DNA from: Cudoniella acicularis
Taxonomy: Eukaryota > Ascomycota > Leotiomycetes > Helotiales > Helotiaceae
Direction of reading: 5' to 3'
DNA length: 49,950 nt
Assembly (NCBI GenBank): GCA_013054445.1
Contig: JAAMPI010000228.1
Span: 1-49,950 of the forward strand
Position 1 is the first letter of the stretch. Each line of letters begins with the position of its first letter. The position numbers and the translations under genes were made by a program. A model generated the notes under the pieces. That model had not been told where the DNA came from. It saw only the letters and a program-made list of their open reading frames with translations, and ran no database searches. Positions 11,781-22,879 of the stretch are shown in pieces.

Positions 11781-12601
11781 GATACTATAATTCTGTAATC
11801 ACAGGCTTAAGAAAGGTTATTTCAGATAGGGAGGCGAAAGGGACCGAGGATTAGCTTCTTACGACGAATTTTTTTGTTATTATTTGAGGTAGGTTAAATT
11901 CTACTAACTAGTAAATTATTTAGCTTATAAGAGTCTATTTGGTTACTTTAGATAAACTAAAAATATAATATGGGTCATAATATATCGGGAGCGGCCCTGT
12001 ACCTAGATAGCCTTACTCATATTCTAAAGATTAGAATCGCGAAAGAATCGAAGCAACCTAAGGGCTTTGTTTATCCCTAAAACAGGATATCCGCCGAATC
12101 ATTTGTATTATAGGCCTCTTCCCTCTCCCTTTTCAATTCGGATATAGATCGTGTTGGTAACACTATCAATTAGGATAACCTCAACCTTTATCTTGAACCA
12201 AACGTGTTTCTAGGCGCCTTAAAGCAAGCTAACTAGCCACTTCTTACTTCAAACTAGAAGATACATAGGACAATATTTGACATTACCCTGCTCAGTCATA
12301 AAGTGCCCCTAGACAGCATGAGTTACGTTCGCGGTCGGGATCTAGAGATAGAGCTAGTTTGACGGGAGGAAGACATCCGCTTAGACACAAAGACTTCCAC
12401 ATCCCAGGAACAGGCTCAAGAGATTATATAGCGAACACTTCTCTACATCTTAGGTCAAAGATACAGCTCCGACGTGCACATAGCTCAGCCCCAGTGTTGT
12501 GCGTTGCAAAAGGCTGCCCCGCAGAAAGCCCAGCCTTGTCGCCGAAATTTCTTTTTGCCTTCTATTCCCATCTCATTCTCTATGAATTACATTCACTCTA
12601 C
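11781..12601. other. AT-rich spacer upstream of the NLR relic
   Basis: The first 200 bp are AT-rich and RIP-like; base composition becomes normal after about 12040. Short open frames at 12359-12600 have no recognisable similarity and probably are the 5' leader of the NLR relic. Confidence 0.4.
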
Positions 12602-13638
12602 ATGGCGAACCCTCAGACTATCATTGCGGAGGCGTTTTGAGAAGCTCAAACGGTCTCTATCCGAAGAAGATGCACACAAGTTTACGTCAACTGAGCTGAA
12701 AGATGTTTGGACAGCGGTTCGAGATATTGACAGCAAGCAGAGAAAGGGACAGAAAGCCCAGAACTTACATCGCATAGAACCTCTGTTGCGAGGAATTGAG
12801 AAGTACACGAAGGTAATTGAAGTGTTATGCGGTGGAACACCTTATATGCCATATATCTGGGTTCGTGTTCACTCTGTTTACTCTATAAAAGAAAGCTCAT
12901 TATAGCAGGCTCCGATCAAGTTGATGCTCAAGGTTCGCATATTCCCCATAATAATCCATGACAATAATCGGGCTCACATCTTGAGTAGATCGCAAGTCAC
13001 CACCGGGATGTTTTTGAAGCTCTACTTTCAGCGTATGCAGATATTGGGACTGCCTTGCCACGATTCGACCGTTACAAGACTACTTTCAACGACAATCTCG
13101 AATTCCAGCATGCACTTGCTGTAGTGTACACCGGGATCCTTGACTTCCACCAACGCGCATATAAATTCTTTCGGCGAAGAGGTATGCGAGCTTTATCGTG
13201 AATAAATGATGTCAACTGACTCGATGGTAGCGTGGCATGTTATATTTCTCTCCCTGTGGAAGAACTTCGGGAGTCGATTCGAATCAATCATCGAATCTTT
13301 AAAGAAACAGCGAGATTTCGTTGACATCGAGGCTGCTTCTTTTGACACCGTTGAAGCAAAAGAGTCACGCAAAAGGTTGCAAGATGAGATCCGACACAAC
13401 CAGAAACAGGAGCAGGAAATGGTTGAGGAAAACGAGAAGTATGTAGAGACTTCTCAATTACAGCATTCCGTCGCCTGGCTCTCTACCGACGAAAAGACGC
13501 AGGAGAGAGCGTACGAAAGAGCATTAAGACGATATGATAAGACATGTCAGTGGGTAATGAATGAGCCTCGCTGGAAATCTTGGATCAAGGATGATTTAAC
13601 AAATCCATACCTTTGGCTTGATGGAAAACCTGGGTCAG
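12602..13638 (+). pseudogene. NLR (NACHT-type STAND) gene relic, N-terminal domain up to the P-loop
   Basis: Four exons are traceable: 12602-12860, 12909-12932, 12989-13181 and 13231-13638, with GT-AG introns of 48, 56 and 49 bp that keep phase. The product has the helical N-terminal domain seen before NACHT in many fungal STAND proteins: EDAHKFTSTELKDVW, LHRIEPLLRGIEKY, IWAPIKLMLK, then ALPRFDRYKTTF and VVYTGILDFHQRAYKFF, a long charged helix, and finally YLWLDGKPGSG, the start of a Walker A P-loop. Two lesions show it is dead. An extra T in the run at 12635-12638 breaks the frame after the first 12 codons. The gene also stops at the P-loop, where a donor-like GTGAGC (13639) runs straight into a dispersed repeat and no NACHT domain follows. 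Such proteins act as cytosolic immune or incompatibility receptors. Confidence 0.75.
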
Positions 13639-13655
13639 GTGAGCCCTTCCTCTAA

Positions 13656-13985
13656 AGTCTCAGACGACAATTTTGCCCACTAAAGTCCACTTCCGTCTTT
13701 GGACCTGAGCAGTCACTACTCTAACCTGAGCCGAGCCCTGAGTCCTAAGCACGCTAGTGAGTCAGCTGGATTACGCTCAGGGGGGTCCCTTTCTAGCTCC
13801 CTCGAGAATCGGTTATAGTTTCCATATTGTCTATATATAGAATTTTGCAAATCCTGTTCCTTGTAATATAGCCACCTATCTGAGCCTATTAAGAGATCGT
13901 AACGGTGGCCGTTCTTAGTCCCTTATTATATTTATCAAGGGTCCTTGCCGGAGCCGATTTGGGTCCCCTTTTTAGCCGAGGGGGC
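13656..13985 (+). repeat. Dispersed repeat, copy next to the NLR relic (family B)
   Basis: Aligns over about 300 bp with 36432-36745 (shared blocks TAACCTGAGC, GAATCGGTTA, TTTGCAAATC, TATCAAGGGTCCTTG). Its first bases, AGTCTCAGACGAC at 13656-13668, are the reverse complement of 21473-21485, the end of the repeat copy at 21170-21485. The left part of this family looks related to the reverse complement of the 43140-43449 repeat. I infer ends of one element family with long imperfect inverted repeats; no transposase was seen. Confidence 0.6.
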
Positions 13986-14562
13986 CTCGCTTAATGCCCC
14001 TCGAGGCCTCTCCTCAACTCCCCTCAGACAACCCAACTTGTATAGTATACGACTTCAATATTCTAAGAGCTTTATCAAATGATTTTACATAGTTATTTGG
14101 AAAGGTACAAAAACGGTGCTACGAGTCTAATGTCCCTCAGCGTCTGGGCTCCCAGGAGCGAAGTTGCAATAAGCAAGGGGAATATAACGCCTCGATGCTT
14201 CTGTTTGACAAGGTACTGTGTAGGGTTAGGCCACGTCGGCGCGCCTCCGGATTTGAAGAAGAGAAAGTGTGCCTCGTGGATATATGCAGGCAGACTAATC
14301 TCGGCGATGGTGTGTTGATCGAAGAGAAGCTAGTTGGCTACTAACTGCCACAAGATCCATGCAGCGGCGACACTACATCATTAAAGGTTTGGGAGATTCA
14401 TGCAAATCCCAGCAAGGCAACACCACGAATATAAGTTAACGAACTGGCGAGCTGAACTGAAAAAACTGTCCGCCATTTGGGCCATTCGAAGGGCCTGCTT
14501 TACGTGCTTCAGCCCCAGCAAAGCAATCATATTTTCATGTCCCCCCAGTTTCCAGTACATTA
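13986..14562. other. Spacer downstream of the NLR relic
   Basis: No recognisable coding sequence. A minus-strand open frame (14381-14635) overlaps the 3' end of the transcription factor and could be an alternative last exon of that gene through a GTGAGA donor near 14655, but I cannot decide this from sequence alone. Confidence 0.3.
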
Positions 14563-16816
14563 TCAAAAAACGTGAGAGGAGAGTAGAAGCCGGAAGGAAA
14601 ATCTGATAAGTCTTTTTGTTAGTTGTAATTGGCATGACCGAGTGTGCTTCTCACATTGATTGTTGAACGTTGCGCCAAATCCATTCAGAGGTATGGCATC
14701 AAAATCCGTCAGAAAGTCGTAAGAAGCGGGCCCGCTACCGTTCTCGGCAGACACTTCTGTGTTTCCAAGGACGATGCTCAGAGCTTTCGCTACTTTTCCA
14801 GCTTTCGCAAATGCCGTACTCATTTGAAGCCAAATCTTGTGCGAGATCGTTAGTCGTTGTCGAATCTCTTCAGCCCTAGGCGACCACGTTGTCTGTCCTG
14901 CAGTCTCAGGCAATTCAAATTTATCGACGTCTTGAAGGTAGAGACAGAGCACGCTCGTTGCGAGGAGAACATCCTGGTTGAAAATATGGGTGACCTTCCA
15001 TCTAAGCTGAGACAAACGACCAAATGGCTGAGACTCTTCGTGAAGCATCTGTTGAAACGACAGAATCTTGAGTGCGGAATCTAAACAAATTCGCACCGAC
15101 TCCCTGTCCCGCTCTTGAGACTGTCGAACTGGGTAGCTGATCAAAGCTCTCCGGTACAGGAGGATGCGTGATTTGTAGTAGGTCGTTTCTACACTTACCC
15201 GCTGTATCACAAGGTTTGGACTATCCGTGATGGGGTGTGGCATAGTTTCCCAGCGCAGCACGGGCGGAATGGCACGATTGTACACGTCTTCAAGAAGTGT
15301 GTCGACCTTGATGACCTCGTCGTAGGAAGGGGGATTAATATCGGTGTTGAAGTCGCAAATCAAGCCGAGAACTGATATCAGTCGCCCTCTTGCAATGAGA
15401 GGGAGCACCGGCGTCCATTCTGTTTCTGGCCTCGGCGGAGGCATCTCGGTCGTGTCCTCTTCAAAATCACAGTCGCGCAGATTACGGGGCTGTTTTGTAT
15501 CGATGTGCGTATCTGTGGCACTTCGAGGAAGGCCCATCTCTAAGGAGAGAACGAGATCTAATTGGAGGATTGTAGTCCAGATGCGTCTACGCATCTCACC
15601 CTCGAATGGAGATATTCCGGGAAAGTGATCTGGGTCCCGGTGATAGCCCATGCGCATTGCAAGATGAAGTATCATACTGATCAAAAGCCAGCCATCGGTA
15701 GCGCCATCTTTCAAGAGTATAAACTCTCCAGTAAGGACCGTTATGAGGGTTTCCAGGATATATGGTCCTCCCGTCGTATACCTGGCCAGAATAAGACACT
15801 GAACGGCCTTCTCCCGGAAGGCATCCTTCATGGTAAGATATTCCGCCTTGAGCGATTCGGCTCGTCCGTCGGCGAAGTCAATGGTGAAGGTCTGCAACTG
15901 CGCAGCAATATATAACATGGAGAACATGAGACCAATCCAAGCGATAGAAGTTGCAGACGGATCTTTCCAGAAGGTTTCGTACTGGTCAAATGTCAGACTG
16001 CTTGTAATCGGCCACATTAGAAAGAACCCACCTCTCGGAGAAATTTCTTGCCATGAATGAGATCTACAGCACACAGTCAATGCCTCTGAGAACGGAAAGA
16101 AAGCTTGGATGTACTGACACGGAGTGATAATGTAGGAATCGAAGTGAAGGGCCATGAGGCGGTCAACAACTGGACGAGGAGGAACAGCAGCCAGTATTTC
16201 ATCTCGAGTTGCATGACGGTTCGGGCCATAGAACAAGTGTGAACCGGGCAGAGCCTTGCTATCAGTGACCAAGTCCTCCTTCAGTCCTCTGATTTTGGTA
16301 AGAATGGCCTCCCAATGGGCACTCTGGACATAGCTGGTTCCAGACTCGCGCAACTTTAGGGTGCCAGGGTCTGCCGGGGATGCAGCTTCATCCTGGGATT
16401 TCTTCGGTCTCCGGATCTCAGGGAACACATCTGCGAATGATAGCGAGCTTGGTCGAGGCGATTGTGGTGCGGGCGGACTTGGGAGTGATTGGTCTTCCAT
16501 GAGCGTCACGACAAGACTCTCCAGTTCAGAGATTCTGCCATGGAGGCTGGTGGACTGTCGCGGAGCAACGGACCGCTGAGCATCGGGCGTAGAAGAAGAT
16601 GTCGTCGCATAATTGCAGGAGTTGGTGAGGCCACGCCTTGAGCAAGCTCCGCATGGGTGCTGTCGGTCGCACCTCAGCCTGGCAAAGTTAAGCGTGCACG
16701 ACTTTGTGATGACTATTGAGCACGTACTTTCGGTGTTTGCAAGGGTCGCAGGAAAGCTGGACTTTGTCTCTGCGTCGATTTGGCGGCGGACGCGGACGTT
16801 GAGCATTGTCGGCCAT
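14563..16816 (-). CDS. Zn2Cys6 fungal-specific transcription factor
   Basis: Two exons, 16816-16728 and 16678-14563, are separated by a 49-bp intron inside the zinc cluster (GTACGT...GCCAG), giving 734 residues. The start at 16816 has a good context (CACCATGG) and restores a full cluster: cysteines 23, 26, 33, 39, 42 and 51 (C-x2-C-x6-C-x5-C-x2-C-x8-C). An unspliced frame starting at 16806 would lose the first two cysteines. A heptad-like segment (GRISELESLVVTL, about residues 77-89) suits a dimerisation coiled coil. Residues of roughly 190-460 match the fungal-specific regulator middle domain (MRMGYHRDPDHF, EMRRRIWTTILQLD, GLPRSATDTHID). A nuclear DNA-binding activator or repressor. It is divergent from the MFS exporter at 17550 with 733 bp between, so it probably regulates that gene. 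The exact 3' end is uncertain. Confidence 0.85.
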
Positions 16817-17549
16817 GGTGTGACTGGATTGAGGCGCTCGCGGAGCTCAACCTCGTACGCGGCTATCTGGGTATGCCCAAAGCGGAATTGTCCCCTGGTG
16901 CGCTCTCAAACAGTTTCACAGCCACTTCAAGAAGAGAAAGAAAGAAGCTGTCTGGCGGCGCAAACCGAGAGGCAATGGAGAAAGCAACGAGTCAACGACA
17001 GTCCGACCGTCCGACCCTCCGCGTCGACCGTCCGTGCGCCGCCCACGATGCCTGCTCCTTACCTAATTATTTGTAATGTAACGTGACAGTATAGACTTAG
17101 GTTTTAGTGTTCCTCGTTTAATTTTTTTATGAACTAGTGGCCGTTATTAACCTCTACTCCTTCGACCCTCCGCGTCTGCTCGCTCTCCGAGCTCCCCTTC
17201 TATTAAGCAAATCTCCAGTTTGGCTCCGCATTTACGGACCATTTTGCAGATTTAGTCGCTGGCGCAATTAGCCCTTGCCCAAAGAACTATAGCTATGACT
17301 CCTCTGCGCGGCCTTCTCCATCCGGCCGCCTACCCTGCCTTCACATGTCGGCATATGTCTCCTGTTCTCATATATAAAGGAATTAAAGGAGTTAGACTTC
17401 CTAATCCCGCGAATGGAACTTCCCCACATTGTTAGGGTCATCCGTAGTGCAATACTCGTACATATAAAACCAACAGCCTCAAGAAGCCTGGCACCAGTGA
17501 ATAAACACGCGCCAATATCCCAGAGTCACACCACCCTCGACAGCATATC
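16817..17549. promoter_or_regulatory. Shared divergent promoter of C6 regulator and MFS exporter
   Basis: A 733-bp region separates the two start codons. A TATATAAAG box at 17371-17379 lies about 170 bp upstream of the MFS start. Near the regulator side, 16998-17036 has short CGACCGTCCG-like repeats, and CCGGCCG (17322-17328) contains a CGG/CCG pair of the kind bound by Zn2Cys6 dimers. Actual binding is inference. Confidence 0.5.
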
Positions 17550-19207
17550 ATGGCGGCCGACTTGGAATCCGCCCATGAGAAGACGGCCATATCGGAAGAC
17601 GGCCACCATGACCAACAATCTAGCGAGCCTGACCAAACAGCAATTGAACAAGAGACAAAGGACAATGTCGTCGACTGGGATGGGCCAGACGATCCCCAAA
17701 ATCCGCGGAACTGGCCAGCATGGAAACGCATGACCCAAGTCGTCCTCGCCAGCACTTTCTTGCTCACTGCGTAAGGAAGTTCCTGCGCTCCTTTGGCGAA
17801 GCAAATCCCGTACTGACTAATACACATACAGCAACCTCGCCGCGACAATGTTTGCACCTGGAGCTGCCGCGCTTGCTAAGGAGTTCCATATCACGAGTTC
17901 CACCATTACCAGTCTCACCGTGTCCATTTACCTTGCCGGCTTCGCCGTTGGGCCAATGTTCATTGCACCGCTATCCGAACTGTACGGACGCCTTGTGATC
18001 TACCACACCTGCAATGTCATTTACATTGGCTTCATCATCGGATGTGCGCTGGGCAAAAACACCGGCATGTTTCTCGTTTTTCGATTCCTTGCCGGATGTG
18101 CTTCTTCGGGCCCATTGACAGTTGGCGGAGGAACCGTCGCCGACGTCGTCCCGCCAGCTCAGCGTGGGAGGCTAATGTCTCTGTTCTTCGTGGGACCACT
18201 TCTGGGACCAGTAGGTGGCATTACCCCACGCAAACCGTCATGACACTGACGATCCTTCAAGGTCTTGGGCCCAATTATTGGTGGCTTTGTGTCCGAATCA
18301 ATTGGCTGGCGATGGACTTTTTGGATCATCATAATCCTAGTAAGTAGAGCTCAACCCCTACTATTCTCGAGTCGCTGACGGTTCGACCTAGGCAGGAGTA
18401 TCATTTACCATATCAATCTTCTTCCTCCGCGAGACCAATGCCGCCGTGCTGCTAGGATGGAAAGCTGCTCGCCTCCGGAAAGAAACTGGCAATGCTGCTC
18501 TGGTTTCGAAGATGGATCGAGGCCTGACCCCCCGCCAGCTGTTCCTCCGCGCTATTACTCGACCAACAAAGTTTCTCATCCTGTCGCCAATCGTGCTCCT
18601 CCTTTCCCTCCTGTGCGCGTTCGTTTTCGGCCTCCTCTTTATGCTGTTCACCACGTTTCCCACGGTCTTTGAGGAACAATACCACTTCTCCGCCGGCGTT
18701 TCTGGCTTGTCATATCTCGGCGTTGGAATTGGAATGGCCGTCTCTCTCGGAGCCTTTGCCACCGTAAGCGACAAGCTGCAAAAGGCACTTGGAGATTCGC
18801 CCAAACCTGAAGGACGCCTGAAGCCCATGATGTGGATCATGCCCGCCGTGCCCGTCGGCATCTTCTGGTATGGCTGGGCAGCCGAGAAGCAGACTCATTG
18901 GATCGTGCCCATCATCGGCACCTTCTTCTTTGGATTCGGCTTTCTCTGGGTCATAATGCCAACTCAGCTCTACATGGTGGATGCTTTTGGCCCTGAGGCT
19001 GCCGCCTCTGCGTTGGCTGCGAACGTGATTGTCCGACTTGTTTTTGCAGCTTTCATTCCATTGGCAGGGCCGTCTTTGTATGCAAACCTAGGACTTGGGT
19101 GGGGGAATAGCGTCCTAGGTTTTATAGGCGTGGCTTTTCTTCCAGTGCCACTCTTCTTCTATCGTTACGGAGAGTGGCTTAGGGAGCGTTTTGCTGTGAA
19201 GCTATAA
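17550..19207 (+). CDS. MFS drug:H+ antiporter (DHA1/polyamine-exporter type)
   Basis: Four exons, 17550-17770, 17832-18210, 18262-18339 and 18392-19207, are joined by introns of 61, 51 and 52 bp in matching phases, giving 497 residues. The hydrophilic N-terminus has the family mark [15 protein letters not shown] just before TM1. The first half holds the MFS loop motif (PLSELYGR), the RFLAG segment and the antiporter-type proline-rich segment ([16 protein letters not shown]). The central loop runs from ARLRKETGN to RAITRP, and six further membrane segments follow to the C-terminus. The protein would sit in the plasma membrane and export drugs, toxins or polyamines by proton antiport. It is intact, unlike the related genes at 21879 and 25203, and divergent from a C6 regulator, a common resistance or metabolite-export arrangement. 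Its substrate cannot be inferred. Confidence 0.9.
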
Positions 19208-19362
19208 CATTTCATGTTGAGGTAGAGGTATTATAGATCTGTTTTACCATTTACAGCGCTTTTCACGAGGAGGTTGTCGCGACTTTCTGCTATTTCATTC
19301 CATGCATAACCAGGTATCGATGATAGATTTAATGTCTCCACTAGGAAGCATAACCTTAACCA

Positions 19363-20411
19363 CTAGCAGTTCTCCTCTACCAGCTTTGATGTGAAGGTAG
19401 TTCTACCCAAGACATTTCTAGATTCGGCCAGTTTCCTTATACATATTCTCAAGTAATTGCCGAGAGTTCCTGGCCTGAATCCGCCCTCCGCTGCTAGAAG
19501 CACGTTGGCGTGGAATGAGATTCGAGTTTTGGCATCAATTCCTAGATCGGCAGCACGTTCGTACAAGGTGCGGAGGATTGCGAGAACATCGTCTGCGGTG
19601 GCTTTCACCTTCGTGAACGTGATGTGCTCGATGAGGGGCGGGTCCACTTCTATTGTGAGACCAGTCCAAAGCCACTTTTGGGATGAACATCAGCCTAGTG
19701 AGCACGCAAAAGGATCGGGAACCCACCTTGGATACGTCGAATACGCTAATCGAGGACGAAGGAAATCGAGCATTATGGTTACGAAATCTCAGCCTCCATT
19801 TCTCCTTGTTCCTGGGATCTTTCAATCTCTTCGCGCTTAGCACAGTAAAGTCTGCCTCTTTGATGAGCTTACGCCAGATTGCAAGAGGTGTACTTGCGCT
19901 GTTGACCATCCTCCTTTTCTCGTACTCTTGAGATCCGAGAACCATGACCATCCTCTTCAAATACTCGACATAGTCTGAGAAAAATGCCATGGACCAACTG
20001 GTCGCCTCTCTGTCTCCTTCGCACAAGCCTGTCCATATAGTGTCGGGATCGATCCCATTATCACGAAAGTACCTAAGGCATGTTAGTCTTCGAGACCAAA
20101 TAGTTAGGACATCGGATTATGTACTTGTTCCAGCGTCCCATGAGCCATTTTCTGTGAGCTTTGGTATGTTCGTTTACCAAGACGTCTTCCACGGTTGGGG
20201 TGTCCAAGTATCTGCGGACTTTCTCCAGACTTCGCCGCTTCCGTTCTTCTGCGTCGATAGGCTCGGGGCGTCGTGCATTAGGAAGTCGATCTGATGAAAC
20301 AATCTGATGTTGGTATGCCAGCATGTTTGCTGGAGGAAGGCAACTTGTGAATTCCACGGACAGGAAGTGACCTGAATATTTGGGAGAAATTGCAGGCCAG
20401 CCACGGTGCAT
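19363..20411 (-). pseudogene. DUF3435-like (tyrosine-recombinase family) gene relic
   Basis: On the minus strand three exons join in phase through two 52-bp GT-AG introns (20124-20073 and 19726-19675). Readable parts are ARRPEPIDAEERKRRSLEKV, KAHRKWLMGRWNKYFRDNGI, FFSDYVEYLKRM, FDVSKWLWTGLTIEV and ISFHANVLLAAEGGFRPGTL. The helical N-terminal part and the GGFRPGTL segment, which carries the first catalytic Arg in related recombinases, resemble fungal DUF3435/FluG-domain proteins, a family that includes captain recombinases of Starship elements. After GTL the similarity stops: the C-terminal half with the expected His, second Arg and Tyr is missing, so it is a 3'-truncated relic. The 5' end is also unclear. 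The family call is from pattern recognition only. Confidence 0.5.
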
Positions 20412-20589
20412 GTCTCGGCGTCCTTGACCTTGACCTGTAAGGCAGCTGTGCCCAGTTGTCCCTCAGTGGCCTGCATCGTCGTTTGATGTTGCGTGTATAG
20501 CCCGTTTTTGGGCCATGGGCCGTGATCGCGGACCAGTTTTGGACTATTGACTATTAAGTGGTACATCCATGCTACAAGCCATGTGCGAA

Positions 20590-21169
20590 ACTCAATTAAA
20601 AACACTATTTCTAAGCGAGCCGCGTCAAAACGCGATTTTTATCCTAGCCCGTATAAAGCGGTTAAGCTATACGCTAGATTATCCTATAACTATAACTCTA
20701 TTCTATATAATAAGTAGTAGAAAATTATAAGGCATACATATACTAACTTTTCCTAGTAGCGTTTCTGCCCGCGATACCTACTCGCTTATTAATATATACT
20801 ATAGCTAAGATCTAGCGTGCTCTATAAGATAAGAGTAGTAAAATTACTCTTAACTTTCTTAAATAACTAGCTAAGGACTATAATACTTCCTTACTAATAA
20901 TATTGTCATGGAGCTAGCTCGGCCCAGTCTCACGTGACCACGCTAGCGGCCGCTCCCGGCTATAGCCCTATACTTAGCTAGTATTATCCTCCTTCTCCTC
21001 TTAGTTCTTTACCTTAGATTCTCGTATTACAGGCCTTACATCCTTTAACCCCTTAGCTACTAAGCGTACCGCGATAGTGTTTAAAGCTATATATATAGTG
21101 CCGCTAGTCCTATAGGGTAGTAGAAGGAGGTAGGAAAGAATAAAGGTTTATAAGGGACGCGAGAGTATA
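20590..21169. repeat. RIP-like AT-rich tract
   Basis: AT-rich, TA-step sequence with short less-mutated islands (about 20925-20965). It abuts the DUF3435-like relic on one side and a dispersed repeat on the other. No gene or terminal repeat could be defined. Confidence 0.5.
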
Positions 21170-21485
21170 TCCTCCTTAGAAAGAGCTAGGGCCACGCTGT
21201 GCTACGAAAAGAATCTGCCTTGTAATCAAACGATGTATTTTAAGGGGGGGGNGGGGGGGGGGGGGGCTGTTTAGGTTCCTTGGGAGCCGACTTGGTCCCT
21301 CTGAACATAGTCGTGTAGAGTTGACAACTTTGCACGGCAGGTATGATTAGTTACTATAAGCGAGAGCAGGAACGTGACTGAGCAACCTGAGTAGAGGGTG
21401 AGGCGAGGGTGAGTAGCGCCTGAGTAGAGCGGCGATGCTGACTAACCGTATTGGAAGCGAAAAGGAAAAAATGTCGTCTGAGACT
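21170..21485 (+). repeat. Dispersed repeat (family A), copy 1
   Basis: Aligns over about 300 bp with 43140-43449: AAGAATCTGCCTTG, GGGAGCCGACTT, GAGCAGGAA, AGGGTGAGGCGAGGGTGAGT and GCCTGAGTAGAGCGGCGATG are shared. A G-run with one N (21244-21266) replaces a CTAGGGGGG run in the other copy. It ends GTCGTCTGAGACT (21473-21485), the reverse complement of the start of the family-B copy at 13656. A RIP-mutated relative lies at about 2215-2390. Confidence 0.75.
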
Positions 21486-21604
21486 TCCTGTAAAGTTAAT
21501 GGAGATTCGTTGCTAATGCCACTAAGGCAAAAGTGTTATATGCTCGTACATCGTTCAAACACTTACGAATATTCCTAATTTGACTACATGCTATTACTTC
21601 TGTA

Positions 21605-21825
21605 ATTAGGCTGCGTGATGGGTAGTGGGTAGTACCTATTACCCGCGGGCTACCCACGGGTGGGTATAGTTTCTCTTACTCCTATATAGGTACCCGCGGG
21701 TACCTATATAGGAGTAAGAGAAACTATACCTACCCGCGGGTACTACTCACTCACGGGTAGGTAGTACCTGTAGTAGGTAGCCCACGGGTAATAGGTACTA
21801 CCCACTACCTATCACGCAGCCTAAT
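21605..21825. mobile_element. 221-bp fold-back (near-perfect inverted repeat) element
   Basis: Begins ATTAGGCTGCGTGAT and ends with its exact reverse complement ATCACGCAGCCTAAT. Almost the whole element is one palindrome with arms of roughly 105 bp made of GGGTA/TACCC-type units. The centre is TACCCGCGGGTA, flanked by mirrored AGTAAGAGAAACTATACC segments. This suits a non-autonomous fold-back or MITE-like element able to form a very long hairpin. No clear target duplication was found. Confidence 0.8.
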
Positions 21826-21878
21826 GTTAGTGACCTAAATCCTTCTACCAAAATAAAATAACTCACATTGACAGACTA

Positions 21879-22879
21879 GGGCTTATTATTAGAGGATTCA
21901 TTACTGATAACCTCAGTTGGCGATGGAGTCAGTACATTGTTGCCATCATCGACGGAGCAGTTCTTATCCTGCTGTTCGTGATCTTAGAAGAAGCTCTATT
22001 TCCCAGATTTCTTTTTTCAACCACCATCTCTCAGGCGCAACAGACATCCGAGTCGGAGACTGCCTCTAATAGAAAGGAAACTCATCGGGTAAATGTTACA
22101 GGTGAAAGCACCTCGCACAGCTTCCCCAACCGGACCGCAATTCAGAGACTACAATTGTGGTCCTATTACCTCGAAGGCCATACTACTTACTGGCAGTATT
22201 TCAAACGTCCATTCTTTCTTCTTTCGTTTCCAAACGTGATAATTGTAAGATTCCTACTTCTTATGTCGTGCGTCAAGACTGACTGGACACAGGCTGGGTT
22301 CATTTTTACATTTGGATGCACTGCCAGCACGTCTCGTTCAACACTATCTCCAAGATTCTGACTTCTCCACCCTATAATTGGTCAACAACCGCAACTGGGC
22401 TCGTTATCTTGGCTGAACTTGTTGATGACATCGTCGGATGGGCAACAGGAATACTTTTAGATCAAATTGTGATTGCCCTTGCCCGACGCAACGACGGTGT
22501 GAAGGAGCCCGAGATACGCCTTTAGACACTCGGATTTTCAATGGTCTATGCTTTGCTTGGATACTTCCTTTACGGATGGGGCGCACAAACGGGAACACAC
22601 TGGATGACGATAGCTTTTGAAGTTGGCTGCATGATTGCTCATCAAGTCAGTGCCTGCTCAGTTGCAGCTGCTTATGCCATGGATTCATTGCCAGCTGTTT
22701 CGGGTGAAATGGTTGTGGTTCTTGCTATGTGTAGCTCACTGATTACCTTCGTGTTCTCGTACTCGGTGCAGCCTTTTATCAATGCAGCTGGATATGGGTG
22801 GGCTTTCACGTTCTTCGGTCTCTCTGTCTTTGCTTCAATGGTAGCTGCAATTCTGATGATCATGTATGGAAAGAGGTAG
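21879..22879 (+). pseudogene. MFS transporter relic 1, 5'-truncated
   Basis: The second half or more of an MFS protein is readable in pieces. GFITDNLSWRWSQYIVAII is followed by a central loop. Then comes a 48-bp intron (22245-22292, ending GGACACAG) and a C-terminal half with VSFNTISKILTSPPYNWS, LLGYFLYGWGAQTGTHW, SACSVAAAYAMDSLP and SVQPFINAAGYGWAFTFF. Lesions: a 1-nt deletion near 22325 that shifts frame, and a TAG at 22523-22525 where a Gln codon is expected. The exon opens at 21879 after an acceptor (TTGACAG), but the upstream exons, with the first membrane segments, are gone. In their place lie the fold-back element and the dispersed repeat. It is a different MFS lineage from the intact gene at 17550. 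Confidence 0.75.

Noticed and set aside
14381..14635. Independent small gene or last exon of the C6 regulator
   Set aside because: A GTGAGA donor would allow splicing into it, but the product has no known features; left as an alternative 3' end only.
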